Positions 7,676-14,379 are shown, numbered from the stretch's first letter. The stretch is 25,079 bases of DNA from Promethearchaeota archaeon (GCA_030620005.1 JAUXAJ010000037.1:1-25079), one strand, 5' to 3'. Program-made: numbers and translations. The notes: a model not told the origin generated them from the letters alone.

Positions 7676-7954
7676 CTATTCGTTGGCTAGATTTACGAAG
7701 ATGACATTATCACCTCTGACCACAATATTTCCAAGGTCTTCGTATTCCTCTCGTACTTCTCCTTCCTCATCCTGATACTCGAAAATTTGGCTACAACCTT
7801 CGAGATAAAGATTTAAATGCTCGTCAAACCCGCTTAAACGACCTCTAAAAAGTCTATTACGCTTAACCTTGATAAGAATTATCTTGTTAACACTATTTTG
7901 TAAGTAGTCTATAGGGCGTTGGTGTCTATGCTGATATTGATTTCTTCGATCCAT
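7676..7954 (-). CDS. Sm-like archaeal protein (LSm/SmAP)
   Basis: A 92-residue archaeal Sm protein, expected to form a heptameric ring that binds U-rich RNA. The order is a short basic N-terminal tail (NQYQHRHQ), a helix (RPIDYLQNSV), Sm1 with GRLSGFDEHLNLYLEG (the D-x-H-x-N pattern lining the RNA pocket), an acidic loop (YQDEEGEVREEYED), and Sm2 with IVVRGDNVIFV (the RG-D-N pattern). In many archaea an LSm gene is followed by the gene for ribosomal protein L37e. No such gene follows here; the downstream side is 500 bp of decayed or AT-rich DNA. The start ATG has an AT-rich TATA-like stretch (AATATTAAATATT) about 25 nt upstream. It is divergent from the small zinc-protein gene at 8084. Confidence 0.93.
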   Translation of the reverse strand: MDRRNQYQHRHQRPIDYLQNSVNKIILIKVKRNRLFRGRLSGFDEHLNLYLEGCSQIFEYQDEEGEVREEYEDLGNIVVRGDNVIFVNLANE

Positions 7955-8050
7955 TTTGTAAAACTCTAAAAAATATTTAATATTAAAAATCCTAATAAAA
8001 TAAAAAATAATTCTAAATTAAAACCTTTTGAAATTTATTTTTTATTTCAT

Positions 8051-8060
8051 GTATATAAAT
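8051..8060 (+). promoter_or_regulatory. TATA box for small zinc-protein gene
   Basis: GTATATAAAT, a near-consensus archaeal TATA box centred 28 nt before ATG 8084. It implies transcription starting at or a few bases before the start codon. Confidence 0.55.
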
Positions 8061-8083
8061 AGAACAGAAAATTAATGATTACC

Positions 8084-8233
8084 ATGTCTAAAAAAGAAGA
8101 GAAAAAAACCGTGATATGTTGCGTGTTAAATTGCCAAAAAGAAATGCCTATTGAAAATGCTATAAAAATGGGTGATAAATTTTATTGTGGTATATGTGGA
8201 AGCGCTCAAATTCGAAGTGCTTTAAATATATGA
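8084..8233 (+). CDS. Small zinc-ribbon-like protein (49 aa)
   Basis: A short gene encoding 49 residues with five cysteines: C12, C13 and C17 (ICCVLNC) and C35 and C38 (YCGICG). The spacing suggests one zinc-ribbon-like site formed by two of the first three cysteines and the C-x2-C pair. The N-terminus is lysine/glutamate-rich (SKKEEKKT). A strong TATA box at 8051-8060 sets the likely transcript start within a few bases of the ATG, so it reads as leaderless. An in-frame ATG at 8075 would add three residues but would lie upstream of the predicted transcript start. It is divergent from LSm with a 129-bp shared regulatory gap. The function is unknown; small zinc ribbons of this sort occur in RNA- and transcription-associated proteins, but nothing more can be claimed. 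Confidence 0.6.
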   Translation: MSKKEEKKTVICCVLNCQKEMPIENAIKMGDKFYCGICGSAQIRSALNI

Positions 8234-8340
8234 GCTAAAAGAGCATCATCAACTCGATAAACGATGTAGCTGAAAAATTGGTGAAGATCACCTCACTTAT
8301 ATTGATCTCAAACTTGTGCACTTACAAAAGTTTTGATTGA

Positions 8341-8622
8341 TTATTCAGTTAAATCTTCTATATCATTCTTGTAATTAGCAAAAAACTTTGCCAACTTTTC
8401 ATCGTATTGTACATTTTTGAGATCATCTAATAAAGATGTTGCATCTTCAATCATTTTTATAGAAAGATCGTCATTATAATTCATCGAAATATAAAAGTCT
8501 TCTGGCTCTTCGATATTGTTATAATCACTTTCACTTTCACTTGCTTTTTGATCGTGTTCAACTTCATGTAAGCGGTCATTTGAAGGATGTGCGGATTTAT
8601 CTTTTTGTAATTCTCTTGTCAT
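8341..8622 (-). CDS. Small acidic hypothetical protein (93 aa)
   Basis: I do not recognise this protein. It has a polar, charged N-terminal half rich in Ser, Glu, Asp and Asn (for example ASESESDYNNIEEPEDF), probably disordered. The C-terminal half looks helical (KMIEDATSLLDDLKNVQ, KLAKFFANYKNDIEDL). There are no cysteines, no signal peptide and no membrane span. The ATG at 8622 is preceded by AGAAAG, a weak ribosome-binding candidate. It lies convergent to the small zinc-protein gene. Codon use is like that of its neighbours, and the frame is uninterrupted for 93 codons in very AT-rich DNA, which supports it being real. Confidence 0.55.
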   Translation of the reverse strand: MTRELQKDKSAHPSNDRLHEVEHDQKASESESDYNNIEEPEDFYISMNYNDDLSIKMIEDATSLLDDLKNVQYDEKLAKFFANYKNDIEDLTE

Positions 8623-8687
8623 CTTTCTAATTAAATAATTTTTAGTATTATTAATCTTCTTTCTATAAAGAAATATAATAAATTATC

Positions 8688-8808
8688 TTAAAATTTTTTG
8701 GCATTGGAAATTAGCAATTGTTTATTCAATTCATCCAATATCCGTAATTTTATAATCTAAATTTAGATATACTCGTTTTTCTCCAAAAATAACATAAAAA
8801 AAGAAAAC
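8688..8808 (-). pseudogene. Decayed coding remnant with probable frameshift
   Basis: In the gap between the acidic protein and tRNA-Arg, two overlapping minus-strand frames read as protein: VIFGEKRVYLNLDYKITDIG in one, ending at TGA near 8734, and ILDELNKQLLISNAKKF in the next, ending at TAA 8688-8690. Joined at the shared ATATTGGATGA they would give a continuous ...KITDI-LDELNKQ..., consistent with one gene tail broken by a single-base shift. There is no start codon of its own. The family is not recognised. The rest of the gap up to 8880 is AT-rich and featureless. Confidence 0.25.
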
Positions 8809-8907
8809 TCAATCTTTCAAGTTTTTATCAAATCAAGCTTCTATTAAATCATAAGTTTGAAATTGAATGAATAAATATTATTAATTAATTTTTAAGATAC
8901 TTTTTTT

Positions 8908-8982
8908 AGGCTCGTGGCGAAGCATGGATATCGCGGCAGCCTCCTAAGCTGAAGATCGAGGGTTCAAATCCCTCCGAGCCTG
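8908..8982 (+). tRNA. tRNA-Arg (anticodon CCU)
   Basis: A full cloverleaf can be folded. The acceptor stem AGGCTCG pairs with CGAGCCT (7 bp, all Watson-Crick). The D stem GCGA/TCGC encloses loop AGCATGGATA with the conserved GG. The anticodon stem is (G)CAGC/GCTG(A), with its outermost pair mismatched (G-A), and the loop CTCCTAA has anticodon CCT at 8943-8945. The variable loop is short, and the T stem GAGGG/CCCTC carries loop TTCAAAT. The discriminator is G and CCA is not encoded. It would read the AGG codon. No intron is seen. The convergent sialidase-like gene ends 15 bp after it. I saw no repeat of its 3' end elsewhere in the window that would mark an integration site. Confidence 0.95.
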
Positions 8983-8997
8983 CTTTTCACAAATAAT

Positions 8998-10158
8998 TTA
9001 TTTTTTGTCATTATGATTCTTTTCTTGACTAGGTGTGATTGTTTTCAAGTTAGATAATTTAATTTTGGCCATTATAACATCGCTAGGAGAAATCATGCCT
9101 AAGAGCCATGGAAAATCTTTTTTTGTATCGTTTGTATAATAACAAATATATAAAAGATTGTCTTTTATAACAACACCCGCATAAGAAGTATCTCCTGTAC
9201 TTGGTAAATCAGATAGCCATGTTAATTTATTTTCTTCTACCAAGTAAATAGACGTTCGTTTCCTACTTAATATAGACCCTTGTTTGGTTAAAAACCCTAT
9301 TTTTGGCTGATACCTTCCAACAGCATATATATTTCCATCGTGAGAAAATAATACAGGACCATCGAGCCTCGTAAGATAGGTTTTGGTTTGTTTCCAATCT
9401 TCATATGGATCACTTGCTACGGAAATAAGAGTGCATCCGGTAGGATCGCCAAAATAACTTCCAGTTCCTTCTAAACGAGCAGTACATATCATTCGACCGT
9501 CAGGAAGGAACTCAATAGCAGTTTCATCATTTTTTAGTCCTTCAAAAATTGTGCTCACTTTGTCCCAACGCATGCCATCAGTAGATTTCAGTAAAATGGA
9601 CTTCCCGTGATCGTACCAATAAGCGGGCACGAACCATGTTTTTCCATCAATAGTCTTTGGTCGCCAAAAAAGCCACCCCTCTTGATCACTAAATTCTCCC
9701 CAATCCATCCAATCTTCACCGTTCATGCTCGATGTCCAAATTGTAGCGTAAGGTTCGGGGTTAAATCCTTCATTTTTCAATGCGTACAGAAATAACTTGT
9801 TATTTATTATGGCAAATTTTGGATCGCGGATATCTTCATTTTTTACCCAAAAATACTTCAAGATTTCCCAATATTTAGCATCATCAGAGCGCTTGAGAAC
9901 TAACTTGCATTCTTTAGTGCCAAAATGATATGGTGATGATGCATGTATCAAATAGAACTTTCCATTCCACAAAATCATATCTGTATTTGAATTGTGTGCT
10001 CCATCCGCAGTTGCCGCCCATAATTTCATTTTTAAATTTGGATGGACCTCAGACTTATTTACACGCAATAACCAGTAAAAAATTAGGATGAAAAAAGCGT
10101 AAAGAAGCATTAAAAATAACATAAGTACTTTTGTTGATTTTGTAAGAGCTTGCCGCAT
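8998..10158 (-). CDS. Membrane-anchored sialidase-fold (Asp-box beta-propeller) protein
   Basis: A 386-residue protein with one N-terminal hydrophobic segment (about residues 10-32, VLMLFLMLLYAFF...) preceded by basic residues, so it is probably an uncleaved signal anchor with the rest outside the cell. The remainder reads as a beta-propeller of the sialidase/GH43-like type. Asp-box-like motifs are at 90-97 (RSDDAKYW), 143-150 (SSMNGEDW) and 192-198 (STDGMRW). There is a DIRDPKF segment at 109-115 similar to those of GH43/GH117-type propellers, and repeated blade strands with GR or GPVLF. Such proteins cleave or bind terminal sugars. The full arginine triad of true sialidases cannot be assigned with certainty, so the activity is open. 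It is a single gene, convergent with tRNA-Arg. Confidence 0.7.
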   Translation of the reverse strand: MRQALTKSTKVLMLFLMLLYAFFILIFYWLLRVNKSEVHPNLKMKLWAATADGAHNSNTDMILWNGKFYLIHASSPYHFGTKECKLVLKRSDDAKYWEILKYFWVKNEDIRDPKFAIINNKLFLYALKNEGFNPEPYATIWTSSMNGEDWMDWGEFSDQEGWLFWRPKTIDGKTWFVPAYWYDHGKSILLKSTDGMRWDKVSTIFEGLKNDETAIEFLPDGRMICTARLEGTGSYFGDPTGCTLISVASDPYEDWKQTKTYLTRLDGPVLFSHDGNIYAVGRYQPKIGFLTKQGSILSRKRTSIYLVEENKLTWLSDLPSTGDTSYAGVVIKDNLLYICYYTNDTKKDFPWLLGMISPSDVIMAKIKLSNLKTITPSQEKNHNDKK

Positions 10159-10225
10159 GTTTTTACTTTTATTTTTTTTAGCTTAATTAGAAACCTACTG
10201 ATTATTTGTAAAAATACACTATTTC

Positions 10226-10363
10226 CTATAAAAATTCATAATTTTTGGCTTCTTTTTCTATTAATTGCTTGACTAATGGTTTGTCAAAAACATTGTTTTT
10301 CTCGCCATCGAAAAAAGGAAGATTCTTACTTGTTTTATTAAAAAGTAATTTATGTAATCCATA
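10226..10363 (-). pseudogene. C-terminal remnant of a lost gene
   Basis: The minus strand is open for 45 codons from a stop at 10364-10366 to TAG at 10226-10228, without any usual start codon. The translation looks protein-like (KNLPFFDGEKNNVFDKPLVKQ, then IEKEAKNYEFL). It lies in the gap between the sialidase-like gene and the VapBC-type pair, and its 5' side is cut off within 25 bp of the vapB promoter. This suggests that arrival of the toxin-antitoxin cassette or a deletion removed the front of the gene. The family is not recognised. Confidence 0.35.
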
Positions 10364-10377
10364 TTAAAAAAAAAAAA

Positions 10378-10409
10378 TATTTTTATACTAGTAGGATCTT
10401 AGTATACTA
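10378..10409 (+). promoter_or_regulatory. vapB promoter with two palindromes (candidate operator)
   Basis: A TATA-like TATTTTTATA at 10378-10387 overlaps the 8-bp palindrome TACTAGTA (10386-10393). A second, 10-bp palindrome TAGTATACTA lies at 10400-10409, close to the expected transcript start. The heptamer ATACTAG occurs twice as a direct repeat in the same stretch. VapB-type antitoxins usually repress their own operon through such paired sites. Confidence 0.45.
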
Positions 10410-10414
10410 GAGGT
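10409..10414 (+). promoter_or_regulatory. Shine-Dalgarno site of vapB
   Basis: AGAGGT lies 8 nt before the ATG at 10423. It is one of the few clear Shine-Dalgarno sites in this window, in contrast to the mostly leaderless-type neighbours. Confidence 0.5.
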
Positions 10415-10422
10415 TAACAAAT

Positions 10423-10707
10423 ATGTCAGTTGTAAAAATTAAGAATAAGAAAGCTCTTGAGCAACTTCAGGCAAAATTGACATTGAGATTGGGTAGAAAA
10501 CCTACTCAGCAAAAGACACTCGATTATTGCGTGATGTTAGCGAATCAATATTTCGAACAGTTAGTGCAACTTGTTTCGCAGATGCCTATATTAACCCCAG
10601 AAAAAGTAAAGAGAATTATCGAAACAACGGAAAGATTAGCAAATGAACCCTATGATCCTAACGCTAAGTTTGATAATATTGATGACAATGACATCTATGG
10701 AATTTAA
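10423..10707 (+). CDS. vapB: VapB-like (ribbon-helix-helix) antitoxin
   Basis: A 94-residue protein directly before a PIN toxin gene. The N-terminus fits a ribbon-helix-helix DNA-binding fold: strand SVVKI, helix KALEQLQAKLTLRLG, and helix TQQKTLDYCVMLAN after the GRKPT turn. The C-terminus (EPYDPNAKFDNIDDNDIYGI) is acidic and extended, as in antitoxins that wrap around and block the toxin active site. The stop is 5 nt before the toxin start, so the two are co-transcribed. Palindromes at the promoter are candidate autoregulatory operators. A clear Shine-Dalgarno site precedes the start, unlike most genes here, which is consistent with an independently acquired cassette. Confidence 0.75.
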   Translation: MSVVKIKNKKALEQLQAKLTLRLGRKPTQQKTLDYCVMLANQYFEQLVQLVSQMPILTPEKVKRIIETTERLANEPYDPNAKFDNIDDNDIYGI

Positions 10708-10712
10708 ATAAG

Positions 10713-11156
10713 GTGATTATTATAGGAGTTTTTCTTGACACTGGTTTTTTTGTAGGTATATGCCATAAAAAAGATAAAAACTATGAAAAAAGTAAAAAAA
10801 TCCTGAATAAGTTAACTAAAGGAGAACTTGGGTTATTATATACTTCATCTTTCATAATTAGTGAAGCTACAACTTTAACTGCGATTAGATCAAGGAATAA
10901 TATTAAAATCTTAAATCACTTAGGAACTTTGATTTGGGGTAAGGAAAAACTTGCAACGATATTAATTTTTGATTCAGAGTTAGAAAGACAAACTTGGGAT
11001 TTATTTAAAAAGGTAAACACTATTGATCTGAAAGATAAAAGAACCATGAGTTTTGTTGATATTTCTTCAGTTATTTTAAGCAGGCATCATCAAATTGATA
11101 AAATCGTGAGTTTTGATCCTCATTTTGATAGATTTCTACAGAGAATCTATAAATAA
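10713..11156 (+). CDS. vapC: PIN-domain ribonuclease toxin (VapC-like)
   Basis: A 147-residue PIN-domain protein. The four acidic residues that bind the catalytic metal are all present: D9 (FLDTGFF), E51 (SEATTL), D116 (FVDISS) and D135 (SFDPHFD). VapC toxins cleave tRNA or rRNA and are held inactive by the antitoxin encoded just upstream. The GTG start at 10713 is 5 nt after the vapB stop; there is no ATG nearby, and starting later would remove the first strand of the PIN fold. The intact active site means the toxin is probably functional. Its RNA target cannot be read from the sequence. Confidence 0.85.
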   Translation: MIIIGVFLDTGFFVGICHKKDKNYEKSKKILNKLTKGELGLLYTSSFIISEATTLTAIRSRNNIKILNHLGTLIWGKEKLATILIFDSELERQTWDLFKKVNTIDLKDKRTMSFVDISSVILSRHHQIDKIVSFDPHFDRFLQRIYK

Positions 11157-11175
11157 TTTAAAAATGTTCTAATTT

Positions 11176-11262
11176 TTAAAAACTCGTGAGAGTAAAGACG
11201 ATTCCAATGATCAACTCATCCATGAATAAAGTGAATAACCCAACCAACGCTAATACACCCAT
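11176..11262 (-). other. Short hydrophobic reading frame (28 codons)
   Basis: ATG at 11262 to TAA at 11176 gives a mostly hydrophobic peptide with one potential membrane span (MGVLALVGLFTLFM, then LIIGIVFTL). The frame is open six codons further upstream. It lies 52 bp downstream (minus strand) of the outer copy of the 67-bp repeat, so it may be the tail of a former membrane gene or a tiny membrane peptide. Nothing else is seen in the 11157-11400 gap apart from that repeat. Confidence 0.25.
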
Positions 11263-11314
11263 GACAATACCCTTCTGATTTCACCCTGAGTCTCTGATTT
11301 CTATATTATCTTCT

Positions 11315-11381
11315 AAATAATTCAAATTAATTTGAGGATGATTTTCGAATTTTTTCAATCTCAGAGTTGATCTGTCTTAAC
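11315..11381 (-). repeat. 67-bp direct repeat, outer copy (relic of nuclease 3' end)
   Basis: Matches 12992-13058 at 65 of 67 positions in the same orientation. The inner copy contains the last 16 codons and stop of the nuclease gene. In this copy the stop TAG reads TCA and the frame closes two codons later. It lies just after the end of the TPR gene, so the two copies bracket that gene and its upstream region. Confidence 0.9.
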
Positions 11382-11400
11382 AAAAATCCAACCTCAGTGT

Positions 11401-12768
11401 TTATTTTTTACCTTTTTTATCCTTTTTTTCTATGGTATCAACACTATCTTCTTCTTGTTTCAAAGTTTTTACTGGTCTTGCCTTGTTTATGGGGAATTCA
11501 CACGACCAACACGCATTTTCCAGTTCAATGAGCGCTTTCGCACAATTTTTGCAATAAATAGAATCGCATTGTGGACATATATAATTATCGAATCCCTCTA
11601 TTTCTCCCATGCAAACCAAGCATTTTTTTCGTTCCTTGTATACAGTTACTCGTTTTTCAGAGACTTGAGCTGTAGTAGCCATGCGAGCACGAAAAAAATC
11701 GTTTAAATCTCCGCTCAAGCGTGCTAATTCCATGCGCTTGGAAATGGGCGCATTAATTTCCTTTAAGTAATCCCACACTTCCAATTGCTGCATCAATTCT
11801 TCGTGAAGACTTGCTATTTCAAGAGACATCTTATTGTAGCCCTGTCTTTCGGCTATTCTTTGTGCTTGCATGAAGTATCGTCGAGCTTCTTTCATTTCAA
11901 AGGTGATTAATGCGATTTTTCCCCGTAATATATATGATTTTATTAAATAATAATAATAATTCCTATTTTGACCGATATTCATTAGTTTAGAAACAAAAAG
12001 CTTTATCTCGTTTACGATAGTAACATCGTTAGTTATGTGCAATTCATTGAGCAACAATTCACAGAGATCAACAAGAGAAAAAAATCTAAAAGTTGCATGA
12101 ATTAGTTCATTTTCAACAATTTCTTTTAAATATTCCTCGGCCATTCCCCGATCCCGAAATCTGGAGCTAACTTTTAATATTAACGCTTTTACAACAAGAT
12201 AACACTGATTAATTAAATGATATTGAATTTTATTTTGTTCATTAAGTTCTTCAAGTTGCTTAAAATATTCTTTCGCCCGTTCCACATCGCCCTTATCGAC
12301 AGCAGTACGACTGGCTGCCCAGAGGGGATCTGCTAAAAACTGAGGTTTATTTTTAACATCAACAAACTCTAGTGTTAATTCAATGCAACGGTCAAAATGC
12401 TTGAGAGCTTGCTCAAGATCACCTGAAAAGAAATAACTTGCTCCAAACGCATATATTGCTCTTGAAAGACTATATTTATCGTCGATTTCTTCTGCAATTT
12501 TTAAAGCATCATTGGCCCATTCTAAGGAACGATGCATATTCCTTTGGAAAGAAGAAGCTACCGCCTTCTGGGCTAATAAACCGGAATAAAGTTGTTTCAT
12601 CTCTTTCGACAATTCTCCGGGAAAATTCTCAAGCAAGTTCTCCCCTTGCTCGAGCAGTCTCAATGTGTCATCCAATTTTCCCAAGTACCACTTGTGCTCT
12701 GCTGATTTACTAATGCGGGTTAATCTTTTTACTAATCTATCGGGGTTTGTTATTACTTTTCCGTTCAT
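11401..12768 (-). CDS. TPR-repeat protein with C-terminal eight-cysteine zinc finger
   Basis: A 455-residue protein. Residues about 20-375 are a helical-repeat solenoid of TPR type (for example RSLEWANDALKIAEEI, DLEQALKHFDRCIELT and DVERAKEYFKQLEEL), a protein-interaction scaffold. Residues 383-423 form a zinc finger with spacing C-x2-C-x11-C-x2-C-x4-C-x2-C-x10-C-x2-C (C383, 386, 398, 401, 406, 409, 420, 423), which fits a two-zinc cross-brace fold. The C-x2-C-x4-C-x2-C core is closer to FYVE-type or TFIIH p44/Ssl1 C-terminal fingers (compare YICPQC..IYCKNC) than to a canonical RING, which would have x2 in the middle. A lysine/glutamate-rich tail follows. An adaptor or ubiquitin-ligase-like role is possible in Asgard archaea but unproven. 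The gene and its 5' region lie between two 67-bp direct repeats. There is no integrase. Confidence 0.75.
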   Translation of the reverse strand: MNGKVITNPDRLVKRLTRISKSAEHKWYLGKLDDTLRLLEQGENLLENFPGELSKEMKQLYSGLLAQKAVASSFQRNMHRSLEWANDALKIAEEIDDKYSLSRAIYAFGASYFFSGDLEQALKHFDRCIELTLEFVDVKNKPQFLADPLWAASRTAVDKGDVERAKEYFKQLEELNEQNKIQYHLINQCYLVVKALILKVSSRFRDRGMAEEYLKEIVENELIHATFRFFSLVDLCELLLNELHITNDVTIVNEIKLFVSKLMNIGQNRNYYYYLIKSYILRGKIALITFEMKEARRYFMQAQRIAERQGYNKMSLEIASLHEELMQQLEVWDYLKEINAPISKRMELARLSGDLNDFFRARMATTAQVSEKRVTVYKERKKCLVCMGEIEGFDNYICPQCDSIYCKNCAKALIELENACWSCEFPINKARPVKTLKQEEDSVDTIEKKDKKGKK

Positions 12769-12991
12769 TGAAGTACACCATTTAAAGGGAATTTACATTC
12801 CAATCACCCGTGTTCAAGGGAGACTATCAAATCACATATTGAATGAATGATGAATGAGTACTAATCGCCATTCTTTAGGTATTAATATCATGATTTATTA
12901 AATAGTTTTCTCATTTTCGAGAGCAATTATTCCAATATCGCACGATTCTCACTAAAATTTAAAAACAATTTAAAAACTAAAATCGAATCCA

Positions 12992-13058
12992 AAATAATTC
13001 AAATTAATTCTAGGATGATTTTCGAATTTTTTCAATCTCAGAGTTGATCTGTCTTAAC
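12992..13058 (-). repeat. 67-bp direct repeat, inner copy (3' end of nuclease gene)
   Basis: The copy that forms the functional end of the nuclease gene: the coding part encodes LRQINSEIEKIRKSS and a TAG stop, and the remaining bases are AT-rich downstream sequence. It is 1,677 bp from its partner at 11315-11381. Confidence 0.9.
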
Positions 13059-13612
13059 GCACTGATTAAACTGTTTCTTATATCTTTAACGTTAAATTTT
13101 ACCCTTAGCACCTTCCACCCGTTATTAATTAAATATTCATCCCTTTTTTCGTCTTCTCCAAGTTTCCTGCATTTCTCGTGCCAGGGTTCACCATCACATT
13201 CAACATCTAACTTTTCTTTAATAAAAGCAAAATCTAAAACATAATTTTCGCCACTAATTGTATAAAGGTATTCAAAATCTTGATTTTCCTTATACCCTCG
13301 TTTTATTAAGTTATTATAAATCAATTTTTCGTAGTACGAACACCCTGAACGCCAGACTATTCGTGGGGCGACCATGCTTGATTCTTGAGAGCGGGGTTTT
13401 GAAAGTTCGTATCGAATTTTCAAGATTTCAAAATTCTCTTTATCTTGTCTAACTTCAATTGGAATTTCTTCAAACGAGTAATATTTAGACGTCTTTCCAT
13501 TTCTATTCGAAGTTACAATGTGGAAACTTGAAGCTTCCCTTTGAGCCTTTTTATTTTTCTCCAGCTGTTTTAAACGATAATCTAACAAGTCTTCATATTT
13601 TTCTTCTGGCAA
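13010..13612 (-). CDS. PD-(D/E)XK nuclease-like protein (DUF559/Vsr-type)
   Basis: A 200-residue protein whose C-terminal half has the features of small Vsr/DUF559-like endonucleases: E95 in a helix (YYEKLIYNNL), D127 (VLDFAF), E138-C-D140-G (DVECDG), H145, the helix DEKRDEYLINN, and then GWKVLRVKF. In the family, D, E/D and H residues bind the metal and cut DNA. The N-terminal 80 residues are lysine/glutamate-rich and probably helical. TTG at 13612 is the only plausible start: a stop codon directly precedes it and the first ATG in frame is at residue 80. No methyltransferase is adjacent, so it does not look like a restriction-modification partner. Its last codons are duplicated 1.7 kb away, beyond the TPR gene. 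Confidence 0.75.
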   Translation of the reverse strand: MPEEKYEDLLDYRLKQLEKNKKAQREASSFHIVTSNRNGKTSKYYSFEEIPIEVRQDKENFEILKIRYELSKPRSQESSMVAPRIVWRSGCSYYEKLIYNNLIKRGYKENQDFEYLYTISGENYVLDFAFIKEKLDVECDGEPWHEKCRKLGEDEKRDEYLINNGWKVLRVKFNVKDIRNSLISALRQINSEIEKIRKSS

Positions 13613-13662
13613 TTAAATTCTACCTATATCACTTATAATTATAAAAGTAAATCGTGTTCTTC

Positions 13663-14379
13663 TCACTCCCAATCTCCCGCATATTTAGACCATCGCGACT
13701 TGAATAATTTAAAATTATCATTGTTGATTTTTTCAGCTTCTTCTTTAATTAACGTATTTAAAGTAGCATGTCCTTCGTGATAAACGAAAACTCGCGGATC
13801 AATATATATTTCGTAATTTTTGGTATACAATTGGAAGCATATTTCTAAGTCTTCAGCGCCAAATTTCTTGTATAATTCACAGTACCCATTAACGTCGGTT
13901 AACGCTTGTTTTTTAAAGACACAGAATTCGCCCCATACAACTTCCTTAAATTTTTCAAGCTTGAATGGTTTGCTGAAAGTTTTATCAAAATTTTTAAACG
14001 CATTGCATTTAAAATAGCCATCCTTGATTAGCCAGTAAGTTATAGGGCTAACCATGCCAGCGTTTTCGTTGTTATCAAGAGTTTCTTTTAAAGGTTCAAA
14101 CCAATTTGGAGGAACAACTACATCGTTATTAACAATAGCAACATGATCTCCTTCAGAAAGACTTATACCCTTATTCCAAGCTTTAGATAAATCTGTAATG
14201 GTATCAAATCGGAAATACACATCGGCAATTTCTTTAAAATACCGAATTGAATCCTTAACTTTTGAAGCATTGTCAATGAGAATTAATTCGAACTTTGTAG
14301 TAGTGTATTGTTTAACGCTTGAAACAAATCTTCCGACTATTTCTAAGTTATCAATTACAACTGAAACAATTGAAAGCAT
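13663..14379 (-). CDS. GT2-family glycosyltransferase
   Basis: A 238-residue GT-A-fold glycosyltransferase, which transfers a sugar from a nucleotide-sugar to an acceptor at the inner face of the membrane. It shows the family order: first strand SIVSVVIDN, ELILIDNAS at 31-39, AWNKGI at 67-72, the metal-site segment IVNNDVVVP at 82-90 (DxD-like), VWGEFCVFKK at 148-157, and the acceptor-side GAEDLEICFQLY at 174-185 with an E-D pair. VYHEGHAT follows. No membrane span is present. It is the kind of enzyme used in surface-glycan or N-glycan assembly. It is divergent from the M28 peptidase; a TATA-like GAATATAAATAAA lies about 40 nt before the ATG. No other glycan-synthesis genes are next to it except the SAM methyltransferase 4.5 kb away. 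Confidence 0.87.
   Translation of the reverse strand: MLSIVSVVIDNLEIVGRFVSSVKQYTTTKFELILIDNASKVKDSIRYFKEIADVYFRFDTITDLSKAWNKGISLSEGDHVAIVNNDVVVPPNWFEPLKETLDNNENAGMVSPITYWLIKDGYFKCNAFKNFDKTFSKPFKLEKFKEVVWGEFCVFKKQALTDVNGYCELYKKFGAEDLEICFQLYTKNYEIYIDPRVFVYHEGHATLNTLIKEEAEKINNDNFKLFKSRWSKYAGDWE

Noticed and set aside
8280..8292. GGTGA-AGA-TCACC hairpin
   Set aside because: A 5-bp stem with a 3-nt loop and no T tract; probably chance.
8908..8982. tRNA-Arg as an integration site for an island to its right
   Set aside because: I found no second copy of the tRNA 3' end and no integrase gene in the window.
13010..14379. Nuclease and glycosyltransferase as a defence pair
   Set aside because: They are separated by about 50 bp without overlap, and GT2 enzymes have no established defence link; the neighbours do not support a system.
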